The notes beneath the pieces were generated by a model. That model had not been told where the DNA came from. It saw only the letters and a list, made by a program, of their open reading frames with translations, and did no database searches. A DNA stretch of 8,115 nt, from assembly GCA_024276455.1 (NCBI GenBank), contig JAJRXE010000472.1:1-8115 (forward strand). The letters are read 5' to 3'. This DNA is from Calditrichota bacterium. Its GTDB lineage: Bacteria > Calditrichota > Calditrichia > RBG-13-44-9. Positions 1 to 6,626 of the stretch are shown here, one piece after another; within the stretch, counting starts at the first letter, position 1; the number at the start of each line of letters is the position of its first letter. The translations under genes and the position numbers were made by a program.

Positions 1-791
1 AGGCGCGCATTCTTTTTCCCCATTTGCTCACCCCAAATAACGCTCGGAAGAGTTGCTCTCTTTTGAATCCGGGAAAAACGATCTACCGTCGCTTTTTGCT
101 CTGGCTCTACCGCCAGCGGAAAGTTCCGACCAACCACCTTCTGGTGGCTAATTCCGAATTCACCCGCGAGATGTTTCGGAAAGCCTACCCCGACATTGCA
201 GAGCAACAAATAGAAATCATTTACCCCCCGGTTCGGCTCGCAACTGCGGGAAGGCAAACGGTAAAACGTCCGAATACGGTAGTTTCTCTGGGAAGATTTG
301 GGCCGGACAAACGGCAACTGGAGCAAATCAGCATAGCGGAACAACTTCCTCACGTGACCTTTCGCCTCATCGGATTTGTGGGCGACCGAACCAGTCGCAG
401 GTACTTTCAACGTTGCCAGGCCTATTTAACCGAACACAATCTGAAGAATGTTAAACTCTACCCCAACCTTCCCACCGAAGAAAAAAAGCGTTTACTGCAG
501 GAATCGAAATTCTTTTTGCACACTCTACAAAACGAACCGTTTGGTATTTCCACAGTCGAAGCCATTGCAGCGGGCTGCCTTCCCATTGTTCACAATTCCG
601 GTGGACAAAGGGAAATTGTACCCATCGACCAACTACGATTCAACAATATCCGTGAGGCTGTTTCAATCATTAAAAATTTACCTGATTCGGAAGCAAATTC
701 GTACCTGCATATTCTCAAACAGCACCTTCAAAAATTTGATGTGAGGGTATTTAACGAGAAAATGGAAGCATTACTACAAAAACATCTTTAA
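1..791 (+). CDS. GT4-family glycosyltransferase, ALG11-like, 5' end missing
   Basis: Probably transfers a sugar from an activated donor to a lipid-linked glycan at the cytoplasmic face of the inner membrane. The frame is open to the left edge (first full codon at 3, no stop), so the TTG at 24 is not trusted as a start and the N-terminal Rossmann domain lies partly outside the window. What remains is mostly the C-terminal GT-B domain: the linker with VANSEFT and IEIIYPPV, the donor-domain opening VVSLGRFGPDKRQ (about 279-317), and the EPFGISTVEAIAAG segment (534-575), whose two Glu form the EX7E motif of GT4 retaining enzymes. The following IVHNSGG is typical of eukaryotic and archaeal ALG11-type mannosyltransferases and their bacterial relatives. 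It ends 17 bp before the methyltransferase gene, and a flippase follows, so a surface-polysaccharide operon is likely. Donor and acceptor cannot be read from the sequence. Family call strong, substrate unknown. Confidence 0.9.
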   Translation, partial: ARILFPHLLTPNNARKSCSLLNPGKTIYRRFLLWLYRQRKVPTNHLLVANSEFTREMFRKAYPDIAEQQIEIIYPPVRLATAGRQTVKRPNTVVSLGRFGPDKRQLEQISIAEQLPHVTFRLIGFVGDRTSRRYFQRCQAYLTEHNLKNVKLYPNLPTEEKKRLLQESKFFLHTLQNEPFGISTVEAIAAGCLPIVHNSGGQREIVPIDQLRFNNIREAVSIIKNLPDSEANSYLHILKQHLQKFDVRVFNEKMEALLQKHL

Positions 792-808
792 ACCTTCGAA
801 AGTGTTTT

Positions 809-1696
809 ATGGAACACATAGCGTGTCCGGTGTGCCACCGGAAACAGTCGGAACTTCGCTTTGTTAAAAACGGTTTCACGATTTACCGTTGTACCGGATG
901 CACGGTCGAATTCGTTTTTCCTTTTCCGGAAGACCGGTTAATCGGCGAGGTTTACAATAACAGCGGCTACCATGCAGAGGATCGTTACCAGCCGGGAACT
1001 TCCTCCCGGCAATCCCGAATCTGGAAGGAACGCCTGGAGACAATTCAAAAACTGGCTCCGGAAAAGAAAACCTTGCTGGACGTTGGATGCGCCACCGGGA
1101 TTTTTCTCCGGGAAGCTCAGAAGAATAGGTGGGAAGTAGAAGGACTGGAAATTTCGGCACCAGCCGCCCGGATTGCCGCTCAACTGGTTGGGACAGAAAG
1201 AATCCACACCATGGACTTAATGAGATTCCAAGCCGCTAAGAAGTATGCCTGCGTTACTCTGTGGGCTCTCATCGAACATGTAAAAAACCCGGCTGAGTAT
1301 TTAAACAAAGCAAACCGTTTGCTCATCGAGGGCGGTTGCCTGGCCCTGTCCACCCCGAACACCGACGCGCTGAGCCGCAGGTGGCTCGGTAACGCCTGGC
1401 GATACTACATTCCACCGGAGCACCTGATTTACTTCAATCGCCAAAGCCTCTCCCTTCTACTGGAGCAGGCAGGTTTTACCGTTGTTGAGGTTCGAACCCA
1501 TTCCAACCTGCAGGCTTATTTCCGGCGGAATTCCCCCCTGCTGCAGTGGTATTCGAAAAACCTGGCCGTTCGAATTATGATTAAAGCGCTTTTAAGCCCA
1601 ATCCTGTTAATCAACCGCTCGAAACACCTGGGAGAAACCCTTGAGATATACGCCCGAAAAGCGTCTGAATCTGCCGGCAAACAAAATCAAAAATAA
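809..1696 (+). CDS. Class I SAM-dependent methyltransferase with N-terminal zinc ribbon
   Basis: A 295-residue protein. Residues 6-31 hold two CxxC pairs (C6/C9 and C28/C31), a small zinc-ribbon-like knuckle common at the N terminus of methyltransferases in sugar and polysaccharide clusters. The SAM-binding Rossmann domain follows: motif I LLDVGCATG (89-97), an acidic residue at the end of beta 2 (E114 in VEGLEIS), and a WALIEHVKNP segment matching the family's post-motif EHV. The last 60 residues are basic and hydrophobic, perhaps membrane-associated. The ATG start is supported by a weak GAAAG about six bases upstream. The gene lies between a glycosyltransferase and a flippase with gaps of 17 and 16 bp, so it probably methylates a sugar or glycan intermediate; that role is inferred from context. 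An O- versus N- or C-methylation target cannot be chosen. Confidence 0.9.
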   Translation: MEHIACPVCHRKQSELRFVKNGFTIYRCTGCTVEFVFPFPEDRLIGEVYNNSGYHAEDRYQPGTSSRQSRIWKERLETIQKLAPEKKTLLDVGCATGIFLREAQKNRWEVEGLEISAPAARIAAQLVGTERIHTMDLMRFQAAKKYACVTLWALIEHVKNPAEYLNKANRLLIEGGCLALSTPNTDALSRRWLGNAWRYYIPPEHLIYFNRQSLSLLLEQAGFTVVEVRTHSNLQAYFRRNSPLLQWYSKNLAVRIMIKALLSPILLINRSKHLGETLEIYARKASESAGKQNQK

Positions 1697-1712
1697 CCCT
1701 GAAGCGAAACCG

Positions 1713-3191
1713 ATGTTCAACGAAATTAAGAAAACACTGAGCCACAGCACCATTTTTGCCCTGGGGAAAATGAGCGCCAAACTGGTTGGCTTCATTCTCC
1801 TTCCCATCTACACGAAAAACATTTCCGTCCAGGACTACGGAATTCTGGGTGTGCTGGAAATCATCGACTTACTGGGGGGCCACATTCTCTCAGTCGGTAT
1901 TCCCCAGGCCATTCTCCGCTGGTACAATCTGGCCAAAGAAGAAATCGAGAAAAAGAAGATCCTTTTCAGCAGCTTCGGTTTCATTCTCTCCGTCAATGTC
2001 ATTTTTGTTGCTCTTATTCTTCTCTTTCACGAAAAAGCCAGTAGCTGGTTATTTTCCCAATCCCAATTCGGCTCCCTGTTAATCATTGTAAGTTTCTCCA
2101 TTATTTTTACCAACCTGGCGCGAATTGCGCAAACCCTTTTGCGCATCGAGGAAAAGTCCGTTCTCTATTCCATTTCGGTTCTGGGTCAGTTTACGGTAAG
2201 TCTGATTCTGAACATTGTATTTGTGGCCTTCTGGAAATGGGGCATAAAAGGTGTATTGCTGGCAAACATGATCAGTACCGGATGTTTATTCCTGATTCTT
2301 CTCCCTTATTTGATCAAAAAAATGGCCCCCAAATTCGATTCGTTGCTTTTGAAAGAGATGCTTGCCTTCAGCTACCCGTTTATTTTAACCGCCATTGCGG
2401 TGACCATTCTCAACATGGGAGACCGTTACCTTTTAAGCAAACTGTCCACTTTAACCGAAGTGGGGTTGTATTCACTGGGTTACAAATACAGTAATGTGCT
2501 GAAGATTTTTGTGGTGGATCCGTTTGCCCTGGGATTACCGATTATTGCCTGGCAAATTGCTCACGACGAAAAAAAGATTCGAAATTACCTTTCTAAAATT
2601 TCCACTTATTTGTCTTTTGTTCTTCTCTGGATTGGGTTGTTCATCACCATTTACTCAAAAGGCATTTTACATCTGATTGCGCTCAACAAAGACTATTGGG
2701 ACGCTTACAGGGTCGTTCCGTTCCTGACCCTGGGGGTCGTTTTTTTCGGCATTCAACAGGTGTTTTATTTCAGCCTTCAGGTGCCGAAGAAAACCAAAAA
2801 CATTTCCTTGATTATTTCGCTGGCCACCCTGCTGAACATCATCAGCAACCTGATTTTTATTCCCTATTGGGGCATGATGGCTTCTGCCGTTATTACGGTT
2901 CTGTCCAATGTGTTTGCCGCCGCCCTGGCTTATTCACAAATGCGCAAACATTTTAGATTCGACCTGGAAATTGTCCGATTAGTCAAACTTTTTGCAACCG
3001 CTTCTCTGCTTTACTCCCTCTCTTTGTGGTTCGATGTTTACCCCACATTCTGGCGCATTTCTTCGAAAGCCCTTCTCCTGCTCAGCTACCCGTTTATTCT
3101 TTATTTTCTCAAATTTTACGATCAAGTGGAAATTGACAAATTTATTCAAACCGTGAAAAAAATTTCCAATCCGCTTAAACGTTTCCGTTAA
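1713..3191 (+). CDS. Polysaccharide/lipid-linked oligosaccharide flippase (Wzx-like, MOP superfamily)
   Basis: A 492-residue integral membrane protein with about 12-14 hydrophobic segments along its whole length, the size and layout of Wzx/PST-type flippases, which move undecaprenyl-linked glycans across the inner membrane. Family-like features are the N-terminal amphipathic start, then LVGFILLPIYTKNIS and the DYGILGVLE stretch (about 24-49), the LLRIEEK region (142-148), and NMGDRYLLSKLS...EVGLYSLGYKYS (234-260), a typical start of the second lobe. I chose ATG 1713 rather than the in-frame TTG at 1641: the latter adds 24 hydrophilic residues that only overlap the methyltransferase C terminus, while ATG 1713 gives the normal family N terminus. 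The Shine-Dalgarno match is weak (GAAG at 1701). It is last in the apparent three-gene polysaccharide operon. The transported glycan is unknown. Confidence 0.92.
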   Translation: MFNEIKKTLSHSTIFALGKMSAKLVGFILLPIYTKNISVQDYGILGVLEIIDLLGGHILSVGIPQAILRWYNLAKEEIEKKKILFSSFGFILSVNVIFVALILLFHEKASSWLFSQSQFGSLLIIVSFSIIFTNLARIAQTLLRIEEKSVLYSISVLGQFTVSLILNIVFVAFWKWGIKGVLLANMISTGCLFLILLPYLIKKMAPKFDSLLLKEMLAFSYPFILTAIAVTILNMGDRYLLSKLSTLTEVGLYSLGYKYSNVLKIFVVDPFALGLPIIAWQIAHDEKKIRNYLSKISTYLSFVLLWIGLFITIYSKGILHLIALNKDYWDAYRVVPFLTLGVVFFGIQQVFYFSLQVPKKTKNISLIISLATLLNIISNLIFIPYWGMMASAVITVLSNVFAAALAYSQMRKHFRFDLEIVRLVKLFATASLLYSLSLWFDVYPTFWRISSKALLLLSYPFILYFLKFYDQVEIDKFIQTVKKISNPLKRFR

Positions 3192-3275
3192 GAATCGGGA
3201 GTTGTCTAATTATTAAATTTCTCAACCGGAAGACGATCCCGGCATAATTGATCATGCTTCACCCCCGCGGAATGG

Positions 3276-3317
3276 CCCGGTTCTTTGAATATTTTGTGGA
3301 GCAAAGAATATTTCGGG
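3276..3317 (+). terminator. Terminator-like imperfect hairpin after the flippase gene
   Basis: TTCTTTG (3281-3287) and CAAAGAA (3302-3308) form a perfect 7-bp stem around a 14-nt loop. CCCG (3276-3279) and CGGG (3314-3317) add four outer pairs across a small internal loop. T-rich sequence follows at 3319-3335 but there is no clean U-tract directly after the stem. It lies in the 197-bp gap between the flippase and the hydratase gene, where transcription of the polysaccharide operon could end. An operator is another possibility. Confidence 0.3.
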
Positions 3318-3378
3318 GTTTAAATTTGGTTTTTCATTGCTTAACTTTTTAAAGGAATGTTGACTCCGAAACAAAAGC

Positions 3379-3382
3379 GAGG
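3379..3382 (+). promoter_or_regulatory. Ribosome binding site of the enoyl-CoA hydratase gene
   Basis: GAGG lies six bases before ATG 3389 and supports that start. No convincing -35/-10 pair was found between 3192 and 3378. Confidence 0.6.
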
Positions 3383-3388
3383 TTAACA

Positions 3389-4174
3389 ATGGCAACCATT
3401 TTAAAACAGCTAATTTTTCATGATGTCCTTCAAATCACCCTGAACCGTCCGGAAAAACGCAATGCCCTGAGTCCGGAATTAGTGGAGGAATTCCACGCCG
3501 AACTGGACGATATTCAGAACAATCCGCAGATTAAAGCGTTAATCATTACCGGCGCAGGGAAAGCCTTTTGCGCCGGAGCCGATCTGGCCTATTTAAAAAA
3601 ATTGAGCCAATTCAGTCCGGAAGAAAATTTACAGGATTCCCGACGTCTGGCAGAGCTTTTCCAGCGCCTCTACCAGCTTCCCAGGCTCACCATCGCCATG
3701 GTAAATGGTCCGGCCCTGGCGGGGGGGTGCGGGCTAGCCACCTGCTGCGATTACATTTTCGCCGACCAGGAGAACGCCCGCTTCGGTTTTACCGAAGTCC
3801 GCATCGGTTTTGTTCCGGCCATTGTCATGAACTTCCTGCAGCGAAAAATCGCCCCTAATCATGCTTACGAGCTGGTTCTGAGCGGCAAAATCATTTCCGC
3901 TGCCCAGGCGCAGTCCATCGGACTGATAAACCAATCCTTCCCTTCAGAAGAACTATCGTCCGGAACCTACCAATTCCTGGACAAACTGCTTTCGCAAAAC
4001 AGCTTTTCGGCCATGATGCAAACGAAACGACTTTATCAACAATTACGGGAAACCACTTTGGCAGAGGGCGTTGAGCTGGCGAGCCGTACAAATGCCGTGA
4101 GCCGACAAACAGCGGATTGCCAGAAAGGGTTGCAGGCTTTTTTGAACAAGGAGAAAATCGTCTGGCGTACGTAA
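3389..4174 (+). CDS. Enoyl-CoA hydratase/isomerase family protein, methylglutaconyl-CoA hydratase-like
   Basis: A 261-residue crotonase-fold enzyme of normal family length, acting on acyl-CoA thioesters in the cytoplasm. NRPEKRNALS (19-28) is the N-terminal family signature. AFCAGADL (59-66) and LAGGCGLA (110-117) supply the two backbone NH groups of the oxyanion hole. ARFGFTEVRIGFVPAIV (130-146) keeps the Glu matching rat mitochondrial Glu164 (E136). The residue matching Glu144 is Gly (G115). That substitution, with the EVRxGxxPA form, resembles the methylglutaconyl-CoA hydratase (LiuC-type) branch of leucine degradation rather than classical beta-oxidation hydratases. GAGG at 3379-3382 sits six bases before the ATG. 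No other acyl-CoA gene is adjacent, so the pathway is not fixed by context; an isomerase or another hydratase is possible. The next gene is convergent, 27 bp beyond the stop. Confidence 0.88.
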   Translation: MATILKQLIFHDVLQITLNRPEKRNALSPELVEEFHAELDDIQNNPQIKALIITGAGKAFCAGADLAYLKKLSQFSPEENLQDSRRLAELFQRLYQLPRLTIAMVNGPALAGGCGLATCCDYIFADQENARFGFTEVRIGFVPAIVMNFLQRKIAPNHAYELVLSGKIISAAQAQSIGLINQSFPSEELSSGTYQFLDKLLSQNSFSAMMQTKRLYQQLRETTLAEGVELASRTNAVSRQTADCQKGLQAFLNKEKIVWRT

Positions 4175-4201
4175 AGAAAAGCACAAAATTACGGAAACAG
4201 C

Positions 4202-4909
4202 TTATTGGTTTTTTCGAAGTCTTTCCAGTTCCTGTTCAATGTCCAACAACAAATCCTTGTAAACGCCATCTTTCACCACCTTCATTTCCCCGGACTGAAC
4301 CAGGTTGTTCAGAGTAACCAGCACTTTGTTAATAAACTCCACCGTTTTGCGAGCGAAATCTTTCAGTCGGCGGGCCTCTTCCGGGTCCTTCTCATCAATC
4401 ATTTGAACCATGGTGTAAAGCGGAGTCAGAGAATTGTTGATGTAATGACTTAAGGTCACTAAAATCCGCTGGGCCTGCCGCAGGGCCTTCAGCTGATTCT
4501 CTTTCTCCTGTAAACTCCTCTGTAAAACCATCAGGCGCTGGATGGAACGCATTCTCAACTGGAGCTCCGGAGTGGTGTAAGGCACATAAATAAATTCATC
4601 CGCCCCCAATTCAAAAGCAACCAGATGCTCTACAAACAGGTCTTTCTGAACCACGCAAATGAGGGGTAAGTACTTTAATTGCACATCTTTTTTTATTTTC
4701 TGACAAAGGCTCAGGATCTGGTTGTCGTCATTTTGCATGTCCATGATCAACATTTCGTAACGGGTGCGGTGGTAAAGATGAGAAATAACATTTTCGTAGT
4801 CGGCTACCAGATCGACCTGAAACCCTTCCTGGTTTAAATCGCGAATAAATGATTCGGCAAATTCCGCATTATTGGAAATCAGGAGTATTTTTTCTTTCTT
4901 TTCCATCAT
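4202..4909 (-). CDS. Degenerate response-regulator receiver fused to a DHp-like domain without ATPase
   Basis: A 235-residue protein. Residues 5-120 follow the CheY-like receiver pattern: beta 1 KILLIS, beta 3 MLIMD with the phosphoacceptor-position D57, beta 4 LPLICVV, and GADEFIYVPYTTPEL near beta 5. Three key receiver positions are changed: the acidic pair after beta 1 is N13-N14, the beta 4 Thr/Ser is V87, and the invariant Lys before Pro is V109. A helical, probably coiled-coil linker (about 120-150) leads to LVTLSHYINNSLTPL (150-164), which resembles the histidine-kinase H-box (H155), and to a second long helix (about 175-200), together a DHp-like hairpin. No N, G1 or G2 box of a kinase ATPase domain follows. 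It may be a phosphotransfer or dimerising adaptor, or a signalling scaffold without phosphorylation. ATG 4909 is followed by a second ATG at 4906; either may be used. The gene is single, convergent with the hydratase gene and divergent from the epimerase gene. Confidence 0.8.
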   Translation of the reverse strand: MMEKKEKILLISNNAEFAESFIRDLNQEGFQVDLVADYENVISHLYHRTRYEMLIMDMQNDDNQILSLCQKIKKDVQLKYLPLICVVQKDLFVEHLVAFELGADEFIYVPYTTPELQLRMRSIQRLMVLQRSLQEKENQLKALRQAQRILVTLSHYINNSLTPLYTMVQMIDEKDPEEARRLKDFARKTVEFINKVLVTLNNLVQSGEMKVVKDGVYKDLLLDIEQELERLRKNQ

Positions 4910-4975
4910 AAATTATACTCTGTTTTCATCTGTCATTTTCGACTCGTTCTCGGTGAAATTAAACTAATTATTCCT

Positions 4976-5000
4976 CTGGAATAAATCAAGAATTTTCCAG
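4976..5000. promoter_or_regulatory. Dyad CTGGAA-N13-TTCCAG in the divergent spacer
   Basis: A perfect 6-bp inverted repeat (4976-4981 and 4995-5000) around an AT-rich centre, between the divergent starts of the receiver/DHp gene and the SDR gene. The size and position fit a dimeric regulator site, but dyads this short arise by chance, and no promoter elements can be placed next to it with confidence. AT tracts at 5008-5028 may add DNA curvature. Confidence 0.2.
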
Positions 5001-5139
5001 TCTGTTTTAAATAGAAAAATTTTTTTCCACTCAAAATGCCCTTAAATTGGGAAAGAAGTTTTTCAGAGCAACAATGTTTAATCTGGAATTAAAATTAGAA
5101 TTCGGACCTCAACAATGCAGTTCTGTTTACCAGTACAAA

Positions 5140-5143
5140 AGGG
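5140..5143 (+). promoter_or_regulatory. Ribosome binding site deciding the SDR gene start
   Basis: AAAAGGG ends at 5143, nine bases before ATG 5153 but directly touching the earlier in-frame ATG 5144. This spacing favours 5153. Confidence 0.55.
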
Positions 5144-5152
5144 ATGAAATCT

Positions 5153-6073
5153 ATGAAAAGAACCATTTTAATCAGCGGAGGGACAGGCTTTATTGGTACC
5201 CATCTTTGCAGAGAGGCGCTCCGTCAGGGAGACCGGGTGGTGGTATTAACCCGCCGAAAGCGCCCGCCTCAGCACCCGCCATTCAACCAGGTGCAGTTCC
5301 TCCACTGGGAGGAAGCCACGGAAAAATGGAACGGAACGGTTTGTTCCGCCGACACAATAATTAATCTGGCAGGCGAGAGCATCTTCCGGCCCTGGACTCG
5401 AAGGGGCAAGCAGGAAATCCTCCGTAGCCGATTAAACAGCACCACCCGCCTGGTCGAGACGGTTCGGAACTGTTCCCGCAAACCGGATGTTTTTGTGCAA
5501 GCCTCTGCGATTGGATTTTACGGAGAGCGGGGAAATGAGGTTCTGGACGAAGCTTCCCAACCCGGGGAGGGATTTTTGTCTCAGGTGACCCGGCAGTGGG
5601 AAGCCGCCAGTCATTCCCTTGAACCCGCGGGAATCCGCCGCCTCGTGATTCGGATCGGGCTGGTTTTAGGAGAAGACGGGGGCATTTTAAAACGTCTGCG
5701 CCTTCCCTTCCGTCTTTATCTGGGAGGCTATCCCGGAAGTGGCAACCAGTGGATTTCCTGGATTCACATTCAGGATCTGGTGGAAGCCATTTACTTCTTA
5801 CTGGAAAATCCCACGGCCCGGGGAACTTTTAACCTCGTCTCCCCTACCTCCATAATGGCTCAACAATTTTACCGAACCATCGGCGCTGTTTTGGACCGCC
5901 CCTGCTGGATTCGCATTCCCTCCGGGCTCCTGAAGCGGCTCGGCGGCTCGATGGCGCGCGAACTGATTCTCCCCAGTCAAAGAGTTCTTCCCAACCATCT
6001 GACGAAATTGGGTTTCCCCTTCCAATTTTCCGATCTGTCGGCAGCATTAAACCATTTGCTCCGGAAGGAATGA
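5153..6073 (+). CDS. SDR-family NAD(P)-dependent epimerase-like protein (TIGR01777/YfcH type)
   Basis: A 306-residue atypical short-chain dehydrogenase/reductase. GGTGFIG (9-15) is the dinucleotide-binding glycine motif and TRR (33-35) after beta 2 suggests NADP(H) preference. INLAGESI (70-77) and SAIGFYG (118-124) are typical of this subfamily, where the usual YxxxK Lys is absent after the Tyr. QWISWIHIQDLVEAI lies near residues 203-217. The C-terminal ~45 residues, with SQRVLPNHLTKLGFPF followed by SDLSAALNHLL, match the DUF1731 tail that defines TIGR01777 proteins. Members are widespread (E. coli YfcH, human SDR39U1) but their substrate is unsettled, so 'nucleoside-diphosphate-sugar epimerase' is only a family label. 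ATG 5153 is preferred over ATG 5144, which adds only three residues, because of SD spacing. It is the first gene of a likely operon; the barrel gene begins 79 bp downstream. Confidence 0.93.
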   Translation: MKRTILISGGTGFIGTHLCREALRQGDRVVVLTRRKRPPQHPPFNQVQFLHWEEATEKWNGTVCSADTIINLAGESIFRPWTRRGKQEILRSRLNSTTRLVETVRNCSRKPDVFVQASAIGFYGERGNEVLDEASQPGEGFLSQVTRQWEAASHSLEPAGIRRLVIRIGLVLGEDGGILKRLRLPFRLYLGGYPGSGNQWISWIHIQDLVEAIYFLLENPTARGTFNLVSPTSIMAQQFYRTIGAVLDRPCWIRIPSGLLKRLGGSMARELILPSQRVLPNHLTKLGFPFQFSDLSAALNHLLRKE

Positions 6074-6139
6074 ACATTCTGAAAAAACAAATGAAAAAAC
6101 AGCGGGAAAACATTAATTTAACAGATCAAAGCCATGGCG

Positions 6140-6147
6140 AGAGGTGA
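6140..6147 (+). promoter_or_regulatory. Ribosome binding site deciding the beta-barrel gene start
   Basis: AGAGGTGA lies five bases before ATG 6153. The alternative GTG start at 6144 falls inside this SD sequence and is therefore unlikely. Confidence 0.7.
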
Positions 6148-6152
6148 AAAAA

Positions 6153-6608
6153 ATGAAAAAAATGATTTACCTGCTAAGCGTAATAACATTGTTGATCAAA
6201 GTCGGTGATTCGGCGGAGCCTGCCCGATTCGGCCTGGGAATCGTCCTGGGCGAACCCACCGGGATCAGCTTTAAGCTCTGGGAAAACCAGCAAGTTGCTT
6301 ACGATGGCGCGATTGCCTGGGCTTTCGGAGACCATTCCTCTTTCCATTTACACGGGGATTATTTACGGCACACCCCGCTTTCGAGTCCGGACGAATCCAA
6401 TAACGCTTCGTTTCTCTATTACGGGATTGGTTTGCGGGCACAGTTTTTCGGGAGTAACCGGCTCGGAGTTCGCTTTCCCCTGGGCATTACCCTGCTGCTG
6501 AATCCCCACCCCTTCGATATTTTTCTCGAAATTGTTCCAATCTTTAATTTATTCCCCGCTACCCAACTTGACTTGAATGCCGGACTGGGATTTCGATTTT
6601 ATTTTTAA
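6153..6608 (+). CDS. Small secreted outer-membrane-type beta-barrel protein, DUF3996-like
   Basis: A 151-residue protein. It begins with a short signal-peptide-like segment (MKKMIYLLSVITLLI, then a probable cleavage region around GDSA at 18-21), although a Lys lies late in the hydrophobic core, so the cleavage site is uncertain. The mature part alternates polar and hydrophobic residues: FGLGIVLGEPTGISFKLW (25-42), an AYDGAIAWAFGD strand pair, LHGDYLRHTP, YYGIGLRAQF, LGVRFPLGITLLL, IFLEIVPIF and a final strand ending RFYF with C-terminal Phe. This order (G-x-GEPTG, then D-L-H, YYGIG, RxPxG, E-x-VP) matches DUF3996/BAPKO_0422-like small outer-membrane barrels as I recall them; family assignment is from memory. 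An eight-stranded barrel fits the length. Its job is unknown; it is probably co-expressed with the SDR gene before it and the phosphatase gene 18 bp after it. Confidence 0.75.
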   Translation: MKKMIYLLSVITLLIKVGDSAEPARFGLGIVLGEPTGISFKLWENQQVAYDGAIAWAFGDHSSFHLHGDYLRHTPLSSPDESNNASFLYYGIGLRAQFFGSNRLGVRFPLGITLLLNPHPFDIFLEIVPIFNLFPATQLDLNAGLGFRFYF

Positions 6609-6615
6609 CCGAATT

Positions 6616-6619
6616 GGAG
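6616..6619 (+). promoter_or_regulatory. Ribosome binding site of the HAD phosphatase gene
   Basis: GGAG lies seven bases before ATG 6627, within the 18-bp gap after the barrel gene, so the phosphatase has its own translation signal inside the operon. Confidence 0.6.
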
Positions 6620-6626
6620 ACTGCCC

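Noticed and set aside
1641..1712. In-frame TTG start for the flippase, 24 residues earlier, overlapping the methyltransferase gene
   Set aside because: The added residues are hydrophilic and unlike the family N terminus, and ATG 1713 gives the expected start.
2368..3098. A 17-nt exact direct repeat within the flippase gene (2368-2384 and 3082-3098), both copies encoding SYPFIL
   Set aside because: Both lie in membrane segments with similar composition. No wider similarity extends from either copy, so chance or a shared TM preference is enough.
4912..4917. TATAAT on the minus strand just before the receiver/DHp gene
   Set aside because: It ends two bases before the ATG, so transcription would begin inside the coding sequence, and no -35 box lies at 16-18 bp.
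5144..5152. Earlier ATG for the SDR gene
   Set aside because: It directly abuts the AAAAGGG ribosome site, leaving no spacing, and adds only three residues before a complete Rossmann start.
5047..5364. 105-codon plus-strand ORF starting in the divergent spacer and overlapping the SDR gene
   Set aside because: Its second half is a shifted frame of the SDR Rossmann domain, rich in Pro, Gly and Arg, with no independent support.
6144..6152. GTG start for the barrel gene
   Set aside because: It lies inside the AGAGGTGA Shine-Dalgarno sequence that serves ATG 6153.
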